A stretch of 64,000 nt of DNA, taken from assembly GCF_036324505.1 (NCBI RefSeq), contig NC_086370.1, forward strand, positions 14,224,600-14,288,599. The letters are read 5' to 3'. Position numbers and translations under genes: made by a program. This DNA comes from Eleginops maclovinus. Lineage: Eukaryota; Chordata; Actinopteri; Perciformes; Eleginopidae. How positions within the stretch are numbered: the stretch's first letter is position 1; each line of letters starts with the position of its first letter. Below the pieces are notes generated by a model that worked only from the letters and a program-made list of their open reading frames with translations, did not search any database and had not been told where the DNA came from. Of this stretch, positions 60,316 to 64,000 are shown in pieces.

Positions 60316-60320
<5 letters not shown>

Positions 60321-60377
<57 letters not shown>
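60321..60377 (+). repeat. (TG)n microsatellite, about 28 units
   Basis: Perfect TG tract of 57 nt in zmat4 intron 5. Confidence 0.97.
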
Positions 60378-60378
<1 letters not shown>

Positions 60379-63250
60379 CGTTCACCACTAGGGGCTCCTA
60401 TCTCTCGTCATGTCTCATCTGTCATCCTCATTAGCTCCCCACGAGTTGCAGGTGAATTATTTACACTCCAATATTTCCTCTCTCTCCGTGCTATAGTCTG
60501 CCTGCTGTATTGTCTGGATGTGTCATATTGATGACACTGACCTTTACTGGTACTCGCATATTATGTCTTTGTCTCTCTCCCTATTTCCCGCTTCGCCTTT
60601 CAGAGTCTCAAGACCAAAACATATCAAAAAAGGATATGACATTTATATCGAAACCTTTTCTTACTCCTGGATTTTCCGAGTGTAATTGTGCAGACAGGGC
60701 GCAGGGGAGGCTGTGGTTATTTTTCACGGCTAGGTGCCAGACAAAACCCTTGGAGATGGATTACAGAGGTGGACGAGGGAGTTGCAGTGGGGCTGGCCAA
60801 TGGAGCCAGGCTGACTCGGTTGTGTTTTTACATAATTCACGACAGGAGTAAAAACCCCTCAAGACAGAGCCGGAGCATTGTCTCCACTCTCTGGAGACTC
60901 ACTAGATAATTACAAGCGGTGAGATAAGTGTCTAGGACTGGAGTGTGCATGTCTGTTCGAGAAGTACCAAAGCAGGGAAAACTGTGTGTAATTGATGACT
61001 GTGCTGGAGTTGGGACAGAGCTGACCTCCCCTCCCAAGAGACAGCGCTCACTGTGACACAGTTGCAAAAGCAAATCGCTTTTATACACGCACACATAAAC
61101 AAGATAAACTGTACAGCAGGTACTGAAAGTCCCACGTTTGAACAACCGTTTTATAGTTTCCCAGTTGAATGATTTAGCATCAACACTCATATTGAAGTTC
61201 CTTTAGGAAATACTTTCCTCACCCGTGAGTAGGCAAGGGTATCATAGCCCACTGTCATTACGTCCAAATCTTAATACAAATGGTGCTCAGGAAGGTACTA
61301 ATGTTACCTGGCATTACAGCCAAAGACATTTAAAAATGTTGGACTTTAGCGGCTTGTCCCGGTAGACAAAACAGTCATTTCCAAATATTGGAAACCCTGA
61401 CATGTACATTTCCACTTGAAATAAAAGAAAAAACTTGGAAAGGAGTAAGTATTTTACCCTCGTATCATAGTCAATGTTGTTCTGAAAATAGGTTGGTTTG
61501 TTAGATGCCTGGTATAAAGTCAGGGTCAGTAAATACCCCACAGGTAGCTTGTTGATATCAAAATGTTAGCCGTTTACTTCTGGTGATTGCATTTACACTT
61601 AAATAAACAAATAAAAGTGGTCTTAACATTCAGGTCTACCCTGCTGGACCAAAAGTTTAAAGTACTGTATGTCTGCCCGAGATCTGATTTTCCCCAATAT
61701 TTCAAATTGGACAAGTCCTATTGTTTTTTGCAGAATTACATTTGGAACTATCATTTTCTTTAAGATTAAAATGCAAAGACATCCACAGCTTCACAAATCC
61801 TCAAATATGATCTAGCTGCTTTATTTTGTCTTCAGTCAGCAGAGTCCCTTGTGATTCTAGCTTTCGGGTTGGCATACAAACTTAAATCATCGCTGCGCAC
61901 CTTTATGTAAGGTCAAAGTTGAGACGGAGGACAAATAACACAATTTAATGAGCTGTAGTGTCAAACTGGGAACTGCTTAAGAAAATGGTAGTTTTATTTA
62001 AAGGCATAACTTCAGAAATATAGTTTGTTTCCTGTGTATCATTTTTCATCAAAAAACAGATGGTCTGTCACGTTCTCTGCTAAACTAATTAGTCCCTCTA
62101 TAGGTCCTTCAAAGATTGTTTAAAATTCCACTTCATTCTCACTCCACCCCTCTATTGGATGGTATTTGTGATATATTCCAGGGAGACGTACTGTCAAGCC
62201 TTTGCGGCAGACTGTTGGTTTTGATTGCATCTCAATGGGCTTCTTTCTGGATCCCTTTTCTTTATAATCTTGCAAAGCACATGATAAACTAATGGTGTAC
62301 CACAGCACAAAGGCTCTGAAGAGCCCTGGAAACTATTATACCTGCCTCCACTGCGAATAACACTACAGATGAATACCACAGTGATGTTCTCAGATGCAGT
62401 CAGTCCCGAAGGAGGAAGCAGAAAACAAAGGAAATTCTACCTTGAAATTACCCATATGTAACTTGATGCTAAGCGTTTGTTGTAGAGCTCTTTTTTGTTC
62501 TCTATGCGTTCTAAAACCATCTACTATTAACCAACAGTGTTTATGTAACACTACATTGTCTGCACTGACCACTAGCTGCAAACCCCCTGAGAGGCTGCAG
62601 TTAGCGCTTGGTGGCCCCAAATGGGACATTAGTGTTGCTTGTGCCGAGGCCTACTTACAATATATCAGACTCAAACCGCAAAGAAATAGTGAATCTCTTT
62701 ACAACAGGGCTATTGAAAGGAACAACATTTTCTCAGTTTTCTTTGAAGATAAAGTATCTCATGACTTTTTTGACAAACATTTAGGCGTCATTCCAGGGAT
62801 GCCAGAGGACTTTTGCTTTTAACGACAGTCACAAACTGCTCCACACCCACTGTCTTAGCTCATCTCAACTCCTCTTTTCTCTCTCCCTGGCATGTCTTCT
62901 AGTTTAATTAACAGGGCTTAGAACACCCTCACAAATGCTGCTCATGCATACAAAAACCCCACATTCACAACCCTGTGCTGCATGCTGTCAGCTCAGTTGG
63001 GTTGCACACACATTTTTCCCTGCATGTAATTAACATGGATTAGGGCACAGGGTTTTCTTATGCTAGAACTGCTTTATTTAACCAAAAGCACAGTGTATGT
63101 GTGTATGTGTGCGTGTGTGTTCAAAAAACTGGCACACACGCACATTTTCTGGCACAGACACAAGCTGCAGCATATTGTACATCAGTGCATCTCGGCCAGG
63201 CAGCGGGGAGGTTACATCAATCAGTCTGAAAGCACAGAAGCTGTCTTTGT

Positions 63251-63275
63251 GCACACACACACACACACGCACACA
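63251..63275 (+). repeat. (CA)n microsatellite, near-perfect
   Basis: CA tract with a single CG interruption (cgcacac) in zmat4 intron 5. Confidence 0.92.
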
Positions 63276-64000
63276 TAAACACAGTTAATCGTGTATACAA
63301 GAAAAGACCTCTGTGTAATCCTTGCAGTGGTACAGAATTACGAGGAAGAGAAAGGAAAGGAGAATGAGAGAGAATTATCTTTCCATTCTTTTTCAAATGA
63401 TCTCTTCTCCAATTAATTGCCTTTTCATTAAGAGAGCACAGAAGTAATGACATTTCGGTTGAAGAGGATACTATCTCTCGTTTTTTCTCGCTTCACACAC
63501 ACACTCCTAATAGATGCAAAATATCAACATTTAAGCCAAGACGGCAATTCCTCCAGGCAACTAATCCAGTTTTAGCTTTCTTGTAAATGACTGTTTGTCC
63601 TTAATCACCCCTGAAACAGACAGAGCGACTTAGGGAGTAGATATGCCACATTACGCAGCCGTAGCCCAGCCTAAACGACCCCCCACCACTCCTAACTGTA
63701 TCACAACTTCATCTCACAACACCCTTCACCAATTACCGCCACAGAAGGTCAAAAAGGTGATCGAAGGCACAGGCAACTCATAAATCTCAAGGACAGTAAT
63801 GACAGCGAAGTAAAGGGCACCACCGCATAAGCAATCACACACTTATTCAGTCGCCACAGCCAGAATTACACATTTGTTGTGAAAAAACGAAAATGAACTT
63901 GCTCCGATAAGAATGGGGGGGCAGGTGTATGGGCAGTCTGGGAGGGAAAGGGCTTCAAGCAATTCGATTTTGACTGCCTTGCTATACAATCCTGAAGTGT

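Larger units (their letters stand above)
57934..64000 (+). other. zmat4: zmat4 intron 5, open at window end
   Basis: From the gtcagc donor to the end of the window. I looked for a sequence encoding the fourth finger (C-x2-C with a QYHAHLKGSKH-like helix) and did not find one, so the acceptor should be beyond 64000. The stretch holds (TG)n at 60321-60377 and CA tracts at 63251-63275. The interval 60650-60930 looks like a candidate conserved element. The 142-aa frame at 62394-62822 has no recognised domain. Confidence 0.75.

Noticed and set aside
59853..60434. 193-aa open frame, the longest in the window
   Set aside because: Its C-terminal part runs through a (TG)n tract and the remainder shows no domain or conserved composition.
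62394..62822. 142-aa open frame on the + strand without simple repeats
   Set aside because: No recognisable domain, no visible splice context or promoter, and it lies in a zmat4 intron; chance frames of this length are expected in 64 kb.

Overview
This is vertebrate nuclear DNA, almost certainly from a ray-finned (teleost) fish. Genes are split into short exons with GT/AG boundaries and kilobase-scale introns. The non-coding DNA is AT-rich and CpG-poor, with many long (CA)n/(GT)n microsatellites. It also holds relics of dispersed repeats whose sequences I recognise from teleost genomes: a Tc1-like transposase relic, two short non-autonomous DNA-transposon-like elements, a LINE-like 3' tail and two further repeats. 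I saw no bacterial-style operons, no CRISPR array and no rRNA or tRNA gene.

Two protein-coding genes are supported, both incomplete and both on the + strand. (1) The last two coding exons of a secreted frizzled-related protein gene, best matched to sfrp1 (exons 1642-1719 and 4785-5113). They encode the C-terminal netrin-like (NTR) domain; the exon with the Wnt-binding cysteine-rich domain lies left of the window. (2) Most of zmat4, a gene for matrin/U1-type C2H2 zinc fingers. Four coding exons (45335-45445, 48300-48392, 54212-54389, 57676-57933) join without a frame break and encode zinc fingers 1 to 3. A CpG-dense putative promoter and first exon end in a good donor at 32772. The terminal exon with the expected fourth finger was not found and should lie beyond position 64000.

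Layout: 1-5113 is the sfrp1 3' half; 5114 to about 6.4 kb is its probable 3' UTR; about 6.4-32.2 kb is intergenic DNA without recognisable genes; about 32.2-32.8 kb is the zmat4 promoter and first exon; 32.8-64 kb is the zmat4 body with five introns, the last open-ended. The tandem order SFRP1 then ZMAT4 on one strand matches what I recall of human 8p11, which supports both identifications.

I did not find an undescribed multi-gene system. The best leads are local features of zmat4: complementary (UG)n and (CA)n tracts on the two sides of exon 4; an internal splice donor in exon 3 that looks better than the annotated one and would delete 24 residues in frame; an upstream ATG in frame with the CDS; and two G-quadruplex motifs in intron 2. 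Candidate conserved non-coding elements are listed from visual impression only and need alignment.
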